Source: Bacteroides xylanisolvens XB1A
GTDB taxonomy: Bacteria > Bacteroidota > Bacteroidia > Bacteroidales > Bacteroidaceae
Assembly: GCF_000210075.1 (NCBI RefSeq)
Contig: NC_021017.1
Location: forward strand, 3,143,935-3,207,934
Direction: 5' to 3'
DNA length: 64,000 nt
Of this stretch, positions 38,623 to 47,728 are shown one piece after another; the stretch's first letter is position 1; every line of letters begins with the position of its first letter. The notes under the pieces were generated by a model. That model saw only the letters and a program-made list of their open reading frames with translations, made no database searches and had not been told where the DNA came from. The translations under genes were made by a program, and so were the position numbers.

Positions 38623-40718
38623 TCTTTATTCGGTTTTTCGTTGGTAACTTTATATTTTAGTAATAAGGAACTATGTGGCTTTTCGAGGATCAGTGGCAAC
38701 TGACTGGTCAGTTCTTTTCCCTGATAGATTTTGCTCTGTCGGCTATCCATGTCTGTCACTGTATAGTATTTTTCCGGATCCACTCCTGAAAGTCTGACGG
38801 TGATTTTTTTGTCTTTGGAGGCGGTTCTGCGGAAAGCAACGATAATACCACTGTCGTCCGACGGACGATGCATTTGATAGGCTAGCCAGATATTATCCCG
38901 CGTCATGTCTTCTGTACCCGTCAGTGGGTAATAATCTTCGTAATAGTAAGGTCTGATTTCGTGGAATTCTTTCAGACAACGTTGCATTTCGTAAACGGAG
39001 GCATTTTTATCGGTTATTTTCCAGTTATAAATCAAAGCTGTGCTGACGCTTGAGCGGAAAGAATACGGATCGGTCTGTAAACTACCTGTTCCATGTAAAG
39101 GTAGGAAGAAATTCAGGCCATACGTGTGACATTGGTAGCCGTCCGGATCGTCGTAATGATAATAATCACTCCTCCATAGTGGTGCGCTTCGGCCGATTGT
39201 TTCCCAGTCAATACGTCGTCCCCCACTGGCACAGTTGTCTATGAGCAGGTTCGGGAATCGGCTCAGCAGATAATCCCAGAAGTAGTATAGTCCTTCGATG
39301 TGTCGTATCTCTTTCATTCCTGTACGTCCGGGCTCATCGTTGGCTGCCCAGTAGATATCCGGCTGCATATTGAAATCCTGACGGTAATAGTCTATGCTGT
39401 TTTCTTCGAGCATATCGCCTATATATTTACTCATCCAGTGGCAGGCTTCCGGATTTCCCAGATCGAACAGTAGGTAGGTGTCATTGTTGTGTTCGGGAAT
39501 GTCGAGCATCCAGTCGGGGTGTTCTACTGCCCATTGGGTACCACGGATGACACGCTCGGGTTCGAACCAGACCATGAATTTAGCTCCTACTTTGTGTATT
39601 TCGTCGGCTACAGGACGAAGTCCTTTGGGGAAGCGCAATGTATCTACAGTCCAGTTACCGGCTGTGTTGGCCCAGGTCTTGCCATGTTCGAAGTCTGCAG
39701 CATCGGTGTTCCATCCGGCATCCAGCCAGAATACTTCGGGCTTCAATCCGAACTGTATGTAACGTTTCACCATGGCAATGGCATAATCGGCTGTCAGGCA
39801 TGAGTATTCCGTACAAGGTGCGGGGTCCCGATAGTTGAATCCGCTGGAAAGAGGATATTCGGCAAATTTTCCGTTGATTTTCCGTGACTTGTGTGCCAGG
39901 ACAAAACGGCGGAATTTATTGTGTCCTGCCATCCGGTCGATATTTTCCCAAAACATCAGACTGATACTTGGGGTACGAATTGTTTCCTGTGGACGTAAGT
40001 ATAATTTCATGGTTTTCATTCCCGAAGCCATGGATATTGTACGATTATCTTGTGCGCATACATCTGCATACCAGGTGCCCGACCAGCCTACTCCTAATAT
40101 GACTCCCTGTCCGGCAGGTGATTCAATGTTGAAGAAAGGAAGATAGTCCCCTTCTGAAGAGCGTCCTCCTTGTGGAGACATCTGTTTGGTTTCACCCGTT
40201 GCCAGAGTAACCGAACGTGGATGGAAATCATATTTGGAGATATGGTTTCCGTCTGCATAGTGTAACTTGAATTCTCCTTTAGAAGCGTATTGCATGGCAA
40301 GGTCCACTACTTTCACTTGTTCCAGAGTGGGAGAGTTGCTCGTACCTTTGTTGGTGAAGTTCAATACCCATTCGGCAGCCTGATAACTGGGATAGCCTTT
40401 TACGGTACATTCTACTTTCAGTCCGTTGGTAGGATTGTAGTAGGTAAAGAGATACTTTATCACATCCGCTTCTTCGGATTCTATCTTTTGCTGGGAATAG
40501 TCCCATTGGCGGATAAATTCTGCGGAAGGTTTCCCGTCACATATAAACGAGAACGGAGGTGTTTTTCCTTTAGCGAATTGTTTCTGAATCCATTTTTCGA
40601 TTTCAGGAATGTATTTGGAGATTTTAGCCGTCGTCTGACCCACGGCTATGATGCTCCACACACTCATAATCAGTAATGAGAACAGGAATTTCGATTCGAT
40701 TTTCTTGAAATGTTTCAT
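38619..40718 (-). CDS. GH36-family alpha-galactosidase-like enzyme, secreted
   Basis: A 699-residue enzyme with a signal peptide (about 8-28, ending AVGQ). It has the GH36 layout: N-terminal beta-supersandwich (to about 300), TIM barrel (about 300-600) and C-terminal beta domain. Expected nucleophile Asp448 in YYRQDFN and acid/base Asp518 in RSDYYHYD; also EVFWLDAGW, KFMVWFEPERV and NCASGGRRID. GH36 members mostly release alpha-linked galactose, some N-acetylgalactosamine; which applies is not clear. It is a paralogue of the first half of the fused enzyme encoded next. It follows the MFS gene by 12 bp. Confidence 0.87.
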   Translation of the reverse strand: MKHFKKIESKFLFSLLIMSVWSIIAVGQTTAKISKYIPEIEKWIQKQFAKGKTPPFSFICDGKPSAEFIRQWDYSQQKIESEEADVIKYLFTYYNPTNGLKVECTVKGYPSYQAAEWVLNFTNKGTSNSPTLEQVKVVDLAMQYASKGEFKLHYADGNHISKYDFHPRSVTLATGETKQMSPQGGRSSEGDYLPFFNIESPAGQGVILGVGWSGTWYADVCAQDNRTISMASGMKTMKLYLRPQETIRTPSISLMFWENIDRMAGHNKFRRFVLAHKSRKINGKFAEYPLSSGFNYRDPAPCTEYSCLTADYAIAMVKRYIQFGLKPEVFWLDAGWNTDAADFEHGKTWANTAGNWTVDTLRFPKGLRPVADEIHKVGAKFMVWFEPERVIRGTQWAVEHPDWMLDIPEHNNDTYLLFDLGNPEACHWMSKYIGDMLEENSIDYYRQDFNMQPDIYWAANDEPGRTGMKEIRHIEGLYYFWDYLLSRFPNLLIDNCASGGRRIDWETIGRSAPLWRSDYYHYDDPDGYQCHTYGLNFFLPLHGTGSLQTDPYSFRSSVSTALIYNWKITDKNASVYEMQRCLKEFHEIRPYYYEDYYPLTGTEDMTRDNIWLAYQMHRPSDDSGIIVAFRRTASKDKKITVRLSGVDPEKYYTVTDMDSRQSKIYQGKELTSQLPLILEKPHSSLLLKYKVTNEKPNKE

Positions 40719-40730
40719 TAGAATATAGGT

Positions 40731-41885
40731 TTATGTGGTTTTTATTTTTCTCATTATTCCGATCAGATAGCACCATACAATGGCAAGTACTATGATTGCA
40801 GATAACTGACTGTGGAATGAATCGGTAATTACTCCTAAAATAGGCGGGAGGACGGCACCGCCAGATACACCGACGATAAGAAGTGCAGATACTTCGTTCG
40901 CTTTCTCGGGAACACGTTTCAAAGACAGAGAGAAGATGATGGAAAACAGATTGGCATATCCTATCCCGAAAACTGCTACACATCCGAGGATAAACCAGAG
41001 ATTAGTGCTAATGGTCATCAGTATCAATCCTGCGAGAGCTATCCAGACGCTATAAATATAGAATTTACTTTCTGAATATTTCATCAGTAGGATACCACCC
41101 AAAAAGGCTCCTACAGTGCGGGCGAAGAAATACACACTATTTCCCATTCCTGCATCTGTCAGTGGTAGATCACAACGTTCCATCAGGAATTTAGGGAAAG
41201 TCATATTGATACCTACGTCTACACCTACCAGCACGAGAATACCGATAAAGAAAGCAAGAATGTATTTGTCTTTGAATAATTCAAGAGTGACTTTGAAAGA
41301 AATGTTCTTCCGTTCCTGTTGTTTTTCTTGTATAGGGGTAAGCCATAGCCATATCAAAGCGAGCAGTGACAGTCCGGCATAAACGGGGAATATCATTTTC
41401 CATCCGAAAAAACTACCAGTCACCCAAGCTGCCAGGATAGGACCCAGGAATGAACTGACTGCTTTGACAAATTGTCCTAGGGTTAATGTACCTGTCAACT
41501 TATCGTTTGCAACGACATCCGTTACTAATGGGTTGAGTGAAACTTGCAATAGAGTGTTACCGATACCTATCAAGGCAAATGCGATTAATATGGCGGTAAA
41601 GTCATATGCAACGAGTGGAAGGCACATAGCTAATACATGGAATGCGAAGCTAAGTAATACGGTTTTCTTGCGTCCGATGCGATTCATTAACATTCCGGTG
41701 GGAATAGAAAGCACCAGGAACCACAAGAAACAGGATAGAGAGATGAGATTAACCATCGTATCGGTGAGATGGCTGAAATCATTCTTCACATAGCTCGTGG
41801 TTATTCCGACAATGTCAACAAATCCCATAACGAAGAATCCGAACATGACGGAGAGCATTTTTACTATGGATATTTCTTTTTTCAT
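40731..41885 (-). CDS. MFS sugar permease, inner membrane
   Basis: A 384-residue protein with about 12 hydrophobic segments (for example MLSVMFGFFVMGFVDIVGI and AILIAFALIGIGNTLLQV) and the MFS loop motif NRIGRKKTVLL between helices 2 and 3. It resembles the FHS/fucose-permease type MFS proteins that carry single sugars across the inner membrane. In this operon it would take up the monosaccharide released in the periplasm, for the kinase and isomerase encoded upstream. The sugar is not identifiable. Shorter than the usual 410-430 residues but complete at both ends. Confidence 0.8.
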   Translation of the reverse strand: MKKEISIVKMLSVMFGFFVMGFVDIVGITTSYVKNDFSHLTDTMVNLISLSCFLWFLVLSIPTGMLMNRIGRKKTVLLSFAFHVLAMCLPLVAYDFTAILIAFALIGIGNTLLQVSLNPLVTDVVANDKLTGTLTLGQFVKAVSSFLGPILAAWVTGSFFGWKMIFPVYAGLSLLALIWLWLTPIQEKQQERKNISFKVTLELFKDKYILAFFIGILVLVGVDVGINMTFPKFLMERCDLPLTDAGMGNSVYFFARTVGAFLGGILLMKYSESKFYIYSVWIALAGLILMTISTNLWFILGCVAVFGIGYANLFSIIFSLSLKRVPEKANEVSALLIVGVSGGAVLPPILGVITDSFHSQLSAIIVLAIVWCYLIGIMRKIKTT

Positions 41886-41918
41886 TCGTGTACTTTTGAT
41901 GATAAATTACTTGGTTGG

Positions 41919-42020
41919 TGGGCATATATATCCAGCACGGCGGATATATATGGCTAACATGGTGAATATATATGCCCAATACGGTGTATATATATCCCCA
42001 CTAAATGGGGTGTATATACT
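41919..42020. repeat. Tandem 22-bp repeat with ATATATAT core
   Basis: Units begin at 41919, 41941, 41963 and 41985, exactly 22 bp apart, with a partial fifth copy from about 42011. Each holds ATATATAT flanked by GG/CC-rich ends, roughly TGnATATATATnCCCAnTACGG. It fills most of the gap between the GH-A gene and the MFS gene on the - strand and begins right after the GH-A stop. Confidence 0.8.
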
Positions 42021-42021
42021 T

Positions 42022-43623
42022 CTATTTTTGTACTAATACCCTGATTGATGAACGAGATAATTTAAGTTTTAGGTTATTCTCTTGCGTGTTGACCGTTTCT
42101 GTTGATTCTATAAGATTATCACCTTCCGGTAGGCGTCCTTCCATATATTTGTAGACATTGTATTCTCCATTGGCACCTTCTTTATCATTTTCCAACTGTA
42201 TCATCTTGTCTTTGTCTGTAGCGTTGGAAAGTACATACGTCCATTTTCCCTCTGTGTTGAGAAAAGCACTTCCGGCTATCAACTCGTCGCCGAGATCCAA
42301 TGGATATACTTCGTCGCCCTGGCGGACAAAACGTGTCAACAGACTATATGCATAGTATTGAGGACGTACCTCGTAGTCTTCCTTGATTTTGGAATATACA
42401 TCTGGGTCTTCGGTATAAGCGGATTTTAGATATTTCCATAAACCGAGTTGCTGCATTTCCGAATAGGAGGCATTGCGGTTATAATATTGATCGATCAGAC
42501 TCCAGTAGCTTACTCCGCAAGCACCGGCATTCAGATAGTTCAGAGCAACGCGGATTATCTGTACCCCTCGCGTATACGTGTCTATACCATATTGACGGGC
42601 ACTTCCGTATCCAGGAAAACCGAATTCTCCAACAAAATGTCTTTTACCTCCTGCAGAAGCTATATTTTGACGTTCCCAATTTACGAGAGTCGAATTAGGG
42701 GTGTTGTAGTCAAACTTGTATACATGAGAGTTATACAGGTCGGCTTCATCGTTTGTGAAAGCGGAAACACAGGCAGCGATATATCCGGGTGTACCGTCTG
42801 TATTGTCAGAAAGGTTGAAGTGTACCTTACTGCGTATTCCATCTGCTTTAAACTTGGCATCCAGTGCTTTCACCATGGGGGCGTAGGTGTCCTGCCAACC
42901 CATGGTTTCAAAATCACCTTGCCACATGATGCGGCCGTAACCTGCTATATGACTGTCAGGTTCATTGAATGGAGTAATTTGATTGATACAGGTATAATGC
43001 TTTTCTTCAATCAGGTATTTCACCATTGTGGAGAAGTTTTCAGCAAATTCTTCATAGTTATCTATACCGGCAATCCAACCCGGATTAACGTTATAACTTC
43101 GTGCATCACACAAGAAATGCTTTTGACCATTGTTAATGCCTGATAGTAAGTCGATATTGGTAATGGCTCCCCATACGACTAATGTCACTCCGATATTATT
43201 CTCCTGGGCCAGATCCAATACTTTGTATACAGATTGCATTTCTTCCGAATCAAAAGTGAATTTGCTCATATCCGCGACATTAGGATCGTTGTTGTCATTG
43301 GAGGGTTCCCACCATTGTGGCTGCATCATGATTCGGAATTGTTGTACTTTCATTTTCTTTACCCGTTGTACAACTATATTTTCCCAATCTTCAGCCTTTG
43401 AACCATCATTGCGGGTGATGTTTTGTGAGAAGAAGTGTGGATCCATCTCGACACCGATAGCATGAACCGGAGTTCCTGTTGAATTCCCTACTGCAACAGG
43501 ATAATAGTTGCAAGCCGGGCAATCGTCATATTTGTTATAATCATCCGAGCAGGCGGACATTCCCCAAAGTGTGCAAACAATACTCAATAGAGTTTTACTG
43601 ATATGTGTCATTTTCATTGCCAT
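42022..43623 (-). CDS. Clan GH-A glycoside hydrolase, lipoprotein
   Basis: About 533 residues with a lipobox (GMSAC, Cys25 from the chosen start). A TIM-barrel glycosidase of clan GH-A: acid/base Glu221 in TPFNEPDSH and nucleophile Glu333 in FVGEFGF, with YNSHVYKFDY, VSYWSLIDQYY and a C-terminal beta-sandwich. The exact family (GH30, GH39, GH5 or other) cannot be fixed by eye. It is a close paralogue of the second half of the fused enzyme at 35113-38622 (shared DPHF-SQN, RNDG-KAEDW). The frame opens at 43653, overlapping the isomerase gene by 8 bp; ATG codons at 43623, 43617 and 43611 all suit the signal peptide better. Confidence 0.8.
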   Translation of the reverse strand: MAMKMTHISKTLLSIVCTLWGMSACSDDYNKYDDCPACNYYPVAVGNSTGTPVHAIGVEMDPHFFSQNITRNDGSKAEDWENIVVQRVKKMKVQQFRIMMQPQWWEPSNDNNDPNVADMSKFTFDSEEMQSVYKVLDLAQENNIGVTLVVWGAITNIDLLSGINNGQKHFLCDARSYNVNPGWIAGIDNYEEFAENFSTMVKYLIEEKHYTCINQITPFNEPDSHIAGYGRIMWQGDFETMGWQDTYAPMVKALDAKFKADGIRSKVHFNLSDNTDGTPGYIAACVSAFTNDEADLYNSHVYKFDYNTPNSTLVNWERQNIASAGGKRHFVGEFGFPGYGSARQYGIDTYTRGVQIIRVALNYLNAGACGVSYWSLIDQYYNRNASYSEMQQLGLWKYLKSAYTEDPDVYSKIKEDYEVRPQYYAYSLLTRFVRQGDEVYPLDLGDELIAGSAFLNTEGKWTYVLSNATDKDKMIQLENDKEGANGEYNVYKYMEGRLPEGDNLIESTETVNTQENNLKLKLSRSSIRVLVQK

Positions 43624-43645
43624 ATTGATTAAATTTAGTAGGTTA

Positions 43646-44224
43646 TTATTCAAAGCCTAATTCTGCCTCAATTGCCTGAATCAGAATGTGGATAACTTTG
43701 ATGTGAATTTCTTGTATTCTGTCGGAATGTGCTGCTCGTGGCGCGCAGACTGCAATGTCTGCCAGTCGTGACAGTTCATTCTCTCCTTTTGAAGTCAGCG
43801 CTATCACTTTCATTCCATTGTTGTGTGCTTGTACGGCAGCTTTCAGTATGTTCTCGGAATGTCCGCTTGTGCTGATGGCCAATAATACATCTCCCTTACA
43901 TCCCATAGCTTCTACATAGCGGGAGAAGATCTCGTTGAACGAAAAATCATTTCCCACACAGGTCATGTAAGCCGGGTCATTGATTGCAATTGCCGGTAGC
44001 GGGATGCGGTTGTTGCGGTAACGTCCGGTTAGTTCTTCTGCAAAGTGGGTGGCGTCACATAAAGAACCTCCATTACCACAGCTGATAATCTTATTTCCGG
44101 CTTTTAATGCTTCGGCGCAGGTAGAGGCTGCCTGTGAAATAATCCCGACTGTTGTTGTTTCCTCAAGAAAGCTCTCCAACGTTTGCCGAGCCTCTTCCAG
44201 TGTTGTTTCAATAAGCTCTTTCAT
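43646..44224 (-). CDS. GmhA-like sedoheptulose 7-phosphate isomerase (SIS domain)
   Basis: A 192-residue cytoplasmic SIS-fold protein that matches GmhA closely. GmhA interconverts sedoheptulose 7-phosphate and D-glycero-D-manno-heptose 7-phosphate. The residues corresponding to the E. coli active site are all present: His60 and Glu64 in HFAEELTGRYR, Gln171 and His179 in QEIHIKVIHI, plus the phosphate loop GNGGS and STSGHSENI. Normally gmhA sits with LPS heptose genes; here it is 5 bp after a ROK kinase gene, inside a PUL, with no hldE or gmhB nearby. A catabolic role, running toward sedoheptulose 7-phosphate, is therefore plausible but inferred. Other sugar phosphates cannot be excluded. Confidence 0.82.
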   Translation of the reverse strand: MKELIETTLEEARQTLESFLEETTTVGIISQAASTCAEALKAGNKIISCGNGGSLCDATHFAEELTGRYRNNRIPLPAIAINDPAYMTCVGNDFSFNEIFSRYVEAMGCKGDVLLAISTSGHSENILKAAVQAHNNGMKVIALTSKGENELSRLADIAVCAPRAAHSDRIQEIHIKVIHILIQAIEAELGFE

Positions 44225-44227
44225 AAT

Positions 44228-44245
44228 AGTTAATCGGTTAAGTTA
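44228..44245. promoter_or_regulatory. Possible third LacI-type operator
   Basis: TTAATCGGTTAAGT here is identical over 14 bases to the operator-like site before the lacI-type gene. It overlaps the last codons of the ROK kinase gene and lies just upstream of the isomerase start. It may be chance, since it is coding sequence. Confidence 0.25.
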
Positions 44246-45198
44246 GCGGCTACAGAAAGAGCTGCATAATCTCCTATCTGCTCTCCCAAGGCGGCTGGTT
44301 TCACTTTACATACTCTGTTTGCACAGGATAATGCTTCCTGATCGATTATCTTTTGCATGATGGGTTCCATCATATTTTTATTCCGGGTATAGATGCCACC
44401 TATCACAATGACTTCCGGATTCAAGATATCGATCACCATGGATAATCCTTTTCCCAGATAAATAGCAGACGTCTCATATATGCTTTGGGCTAATTTATCA
44501 CCTTTGGCAGCTTCTTCAGCCACTTTTCGGGCAGTAAGCTGATCTAGTTCCTGTAAGGTACACCATTCAACTTTCTGTCCGGTCTGCAATTTCTCCATCA
44601 CATACATTTTGGAGAGTTGAGCAATACCTCCACCGCTGGCAAATCCCTCAAAAGAGCCCTTTTTACCGTAACCTATCGGACCGAAATCCGACAGGCGGAT
44701 ATGTCCCAGTTCTCCGGCATTGTCATTGGTGCCCGTATACAGTTTGCCATTTAATATTAATCCTGCTCCCAGTCCCGTACCGAATGTGAGAAAGACCATA
44801 TTCTTAGTTCCTTTTCCTGCTCCGAACTTCCATTCGGCTAAAGCACAGGCATTGGCATCATTGTGTAGATTGGTTTTAATGCCCGTCTTTTTTTCCACCA
44901 TTGCCACAATGGGGATGTTGTCCCATCCCGGTAGGTTAGGGGGAGACATCACGATGCCTGTTTCACTGTTGAGAGGACCTCCGCAACAGATTCCAATCGC
45001 TTTTGTGTTAGTAGGGGTTAGCTGGTGGAGGTTCATCATCTTTTCGGTTTCACAGAGAATTCTGTCTATTGTTTCGTCGACTGTGGTCGTATCAAATTTC
45101 TTTTTGTCGATGATATGTAGCTCGTCGTTTTCTTTGATACCGTAGATGATGGTGCATTTGGTGCCTCCTACGTCAATTCCTAACAAGTTCTCTTTCAT
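44230..45198 (-). CDS. ROK family sugar kinase, atypical (zinc cysteines absent)
   Basis: A 322-residue cytoplasmic kinase with the ROK fold: ATP-binding GIDVGGTKCT, catalytic Asp114 in NDANACALAEW, LTFGTGLGAGL and NAGELGHIRL with His166. The ROK zinc motif CxCGxxGCxE is replaced by IGYGKKGSFE (175-184): the Gly and Glu positions are kept but all three Cys are gone. It would phosphorylate a sugar using ATP. It lies 5 bp before the GmhA-like isomerase gene and 5 bp after the GH2 gene, so the three are probably co-translated. If the isomerase acts on heptose 7-phosphate, the kinase would be expected to make it; this is inference. Confidence 0.85.
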   Translation of the reverse strand: MKENLLGIDVGGTKCTIIYGIKENDELHIIDKKKFDTTTVDETIDRILCETEKMMNLHQLTPTNTKAIGICCGGPLNSETGIVMSPPNLPGWDNIPIVAMVEKKTGIKTNLHNDANACALAEWKFGAGKGTKNMVFLTFGTGLGAGLILNGKLYTGTNDNAGELGHIRLSDFGPIGYGKKGSFEGFASGGGIAQLSKMYVMEKLQTGQKVEWCTLQELDQLTARKVAEEAAKGDKLAQSIYETSAIYLGKGLSMVIDILNPEVIVIGGIYTRNKNMMEPIMQKIIDQEALSCANRVCKVKPAALGEQIGDYAALSVAANLTD

Positions 45199-45203
45199 AA
45201 CTA

Positions 45204-47606
45204 TTATTTTTTAGCGTATAATCCGGTTTTTTGTAACAGCCGCTTGTATTCTTTCAAGTTGAAAGGTGCCTTGCCGTATAGGTAATGATTCATGAATTTC
45301 TGATTACCGATCTGGTATTGGATCAGATAGATTCCTTGACCGCTTTCTTCCGGTAGTGAGGCTATTCTGACCTTTTGATTGGCTGGAATACGGAAAGTGC
45401 TCTCATAGATTTTACGTCCCGAGGATGCATCTGTTACCGTTACATTACCACTTTGTACGTTGCGTGTGTCATTCGTTCCTATCAGTGGGTAATTTCCGCC
45501 TTCTGCATCATTGATTAGTACACAAACATCCTGTTGAACATTCTTGATGAAATAATATGCCATCTTCTTTGAATTGTAGTAGTCAACAATCGCATCAGAG
45601 ATCACTGGCCATCCATCCCGCAGGTTCCACCAGACAATACCAGTCTTGTCGTCAAACTTCTTTCCACGCCACATTTCTATGAAATATTTCATAGCTTCTG
45701 CCTGTACGGATTGAGAAGCGAATATAAAATCATCCAGTTTGGAGGGAACTTCACCAAAAAGTAAACGTACCTGATTAATCATAAGATTATTGCGATCGAA
45801 TGTCTTTCCCCATTCTGGGAATCTACGAACAGATTTGGTAACCCATTCATCATTCCATTCATGATTTTTTGTCCAGGGATATACGGCATCTTTTGTCATC
45901 ATTTTCTGGAGACTTTCTAAATTAGGGCAGCCGTGATAGCCGATTTCACTGACAAAGCAGCAGGTAGCATCCGTATAGAATTTGTCTTTGTAATATCCTC
46001 TGGGACCCCATAAATGGTTTTCTGGTAAATATTGGTCAGCACTTCCTCTTTCATATACCGCTTGGCTGTAGTAAGGAGAGCTGGGAAGATAAGGGCGAGT
46101 AGGGTCAAACTCATAAATAACTGCCGGGAGGACCTTGCGGCTAACTACATCCTGATTTGGATTAATATTAAATGGTTGCAAAGACCAGCGCAGTGCACAA
46201 TCGTCTTCATTATTTCCTGACCATAAAACGAGTGATGGATGATTGCGTAACTTGCATACAACGGAAATGGCCTCTTCTTCCAATGCTTGTGTAAATGAGC
46301 TGCGTTGAGGATAGAAAGTACATCCCATCGTAAAATCCTGCCATACCATAATGCCCTTTTCATCGCATAAATTAAAGAAATGATGATCTTCATACACGTT
46401 GCCACCCCAACAACGTATCATATTGCAGTTTAATTCTACAGCCATGCGGATAGATTCGTCTACGAAAGAATGATCCCGGCTATGGAGTGCATCCATGGGT
46501 ACCCAATTGGTTCCGTGAATAAAAATAGGTTCTCCATTGACTATGAAACAGAATTTACCCGGATGATCCGGTGGGAGGTTGATGTCTGTAATGTCTAGTT
46601 GAATCGTGCGGAGGCCTACCCGTTTATTATCTGTTGATAAAATAGTGCCGTCAGAATCTACTAACTCTACTTTTGCATCATATAAAGCCGGTTCTCCATA
46701 TCCTCTTGGCCACCATAAATCAGCATTCTTGATTTCCATTATATATCGGAATGCTGGGGAAACGACAACAGAGCTTCCTTTATATATTTCTTTCCCATGG
46801 CGACTTAATGTATATACGGCTTTCACTTTGTCGAACTTTTCGAAAGGTAGTTTTACTTGTACATCAGTATACAAACGTACATTTCTGGTAGCAGTGTCTA
46901 CATTGGCGACCATATAGTGAACATCTGTGAGACGTGCCGGATTCAATACGCGTAATTCTACATCTCTCCACAAACCTGCACTGACTAATCGTGGCAGAAT
47001 GTCCCATCCATAGGTGTGCGGAGCTTTTCTGATGAATACGGATTCTTCAGACGGGAAGTTTCCAATACTGAATGTCCCTAACAGATGTTTTTGTCCTTCA
47101 ATAACAGATGAACGGAGTATCACTTGGAGTTGATTGCTTTCTCCTGCTTTTATTTCTTTAGTTACATTAAAAGCATGTTCAATCATCATATTTTCTGCTT
47201 TGCCAATGTGCTTTCCATTCAGCCATATATCGGCCAGACAGTCTATTCCGGCAAAGAAGAGTTGATATTGTTGTCCTGGTTTTAGTTGTGGCGCTACGAA
47301 TGATTTGGAATAACACCATTGATAGCCTTCCCATTTGCGTAATTCATTTACATTACTGCCAATCATCGGATCTTTAATTAAGTTGGCAGCCATTAGGTCT
47401 AGTTCTACATTACCGGGGACTTGGGCTGATAGATGTTTCACTTCAGCTAGTTGCATGTCCTTGGGCGAAGTTATAGGTTCTTCAGGTTGCATCCAATAAG
47501 AGAGTTCCCATGTTCCATTTAAGGAGATGGAACTACCGGAATCGGCAAAAACACCACTTGTACAAGTGAGAAATATCAAAAATAGCAGTGTACTGATTTT
47601 ATTCAT
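45204..47606 (-). CDS. GH2 beta-mannosidase-like glycosidase, secreted
   Basis: About 800 residues with a signal peptide ending near GVFA. GH2 layout: N-terminal sugar-binding jelly roll (WYSKSF-type region, ALNG-like GIDCLADIWLNGKHIG), Ig-like domain, TIM barrel. The acid/base is Glu467 in WSGNNEDD, the NNE form typical of beta-mannosidases, and the nucleophile is Glu554 in FVSEIGYHG. It should remove beta-linked sugars of manno configuration; a manno-heptose would share that ring configuration. The frame extends to an ATG at 47636, but the ATG at 47606 is next to the signal peptide. It lies 5 bp before the ROK kinase gene. Confidence 0.85.
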   Translation of the reverse strand: MNKISTLLFLIFLTCTSGVFADSGSSISLNGTWELSYWMQPEEPITSPKDMQLAEVKHLSAQVPGNVELDLMAANLIKDPMIGSNVNELRKWEGYQWCYSKSFVAPQLKPGQQYQLFFAGIDCLADIWLNGKHIGKAENMMIEHAFNVTKEIKAGESNQLQVILRSSVIEGQKHLLGTFSIGNFPSEESVFIRKAPHTYGWDILPRLVSAGLWRDVELRVLNPARLTDVHYMVANVDTATRNVRLYTDVQVKLPFEKFDKVKAVYTLSRHGKEIYKGSSVVVSPAFRYIMEIKNADLWWPRGYGEPALYDAKVELVDSDGTILSTDNKRVGLRTIQLDITDINLPPDHPGKFCFIVNGEPIFIHGTNWVPMDALHSRDHSFVDESIRMAVELNCNMIRCWGGNVYEDHHFFNLCDEKGIMVWQDFTMGCTFYPQRSSFTQALEEEAISVVCKLRNHPSLVLWSGNNEDDCALRWSLQPFNINPNQDVVSRKVLPAVIYEFDPTRPYLPSSPYYSQAVYERGSADQYLPENHLWGPRGYYKDKFYTDATCCFVSEIGYHGCPNLESLQKMMTKDAVYPWTKNHEWNDEWVTKSVRRFPEWGKTFDRNNLMINQVRLLFGEVPSKLDDFIFASQSVQAEAMKYFIEMWRGKKFDDKTGIVWWNLRDGWPVISDAIVDYYNSKKMAYYFIKNVQQDVCVLINDAEGGNYPLIGTNDTRNVQSGNVTVTDASSGRKIYESTFRIPANQKVRIASLPEESGQGIYLIQYQIGNQKFMNHYLYGKAPFNLKEYKRLLQKTGLYAKK

Positions 47607-47728
47607 TGTTAATAGATTTGATTGATGGTGTGACAAAGTAACTAGTGTTATATTTTTATAGTATTACATAACGGTCTCATTTTTGCTTCTTTATATACCT
47701 CTATTAAACCTCCTTTCTTTTGTTTCAA

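Noticed and set aside
42448..43143. A 231-codon frame opposite the GH-A gene
   Set aside because: Antisense to a gene with intact catalytic motifs; no signal peptide or domain.
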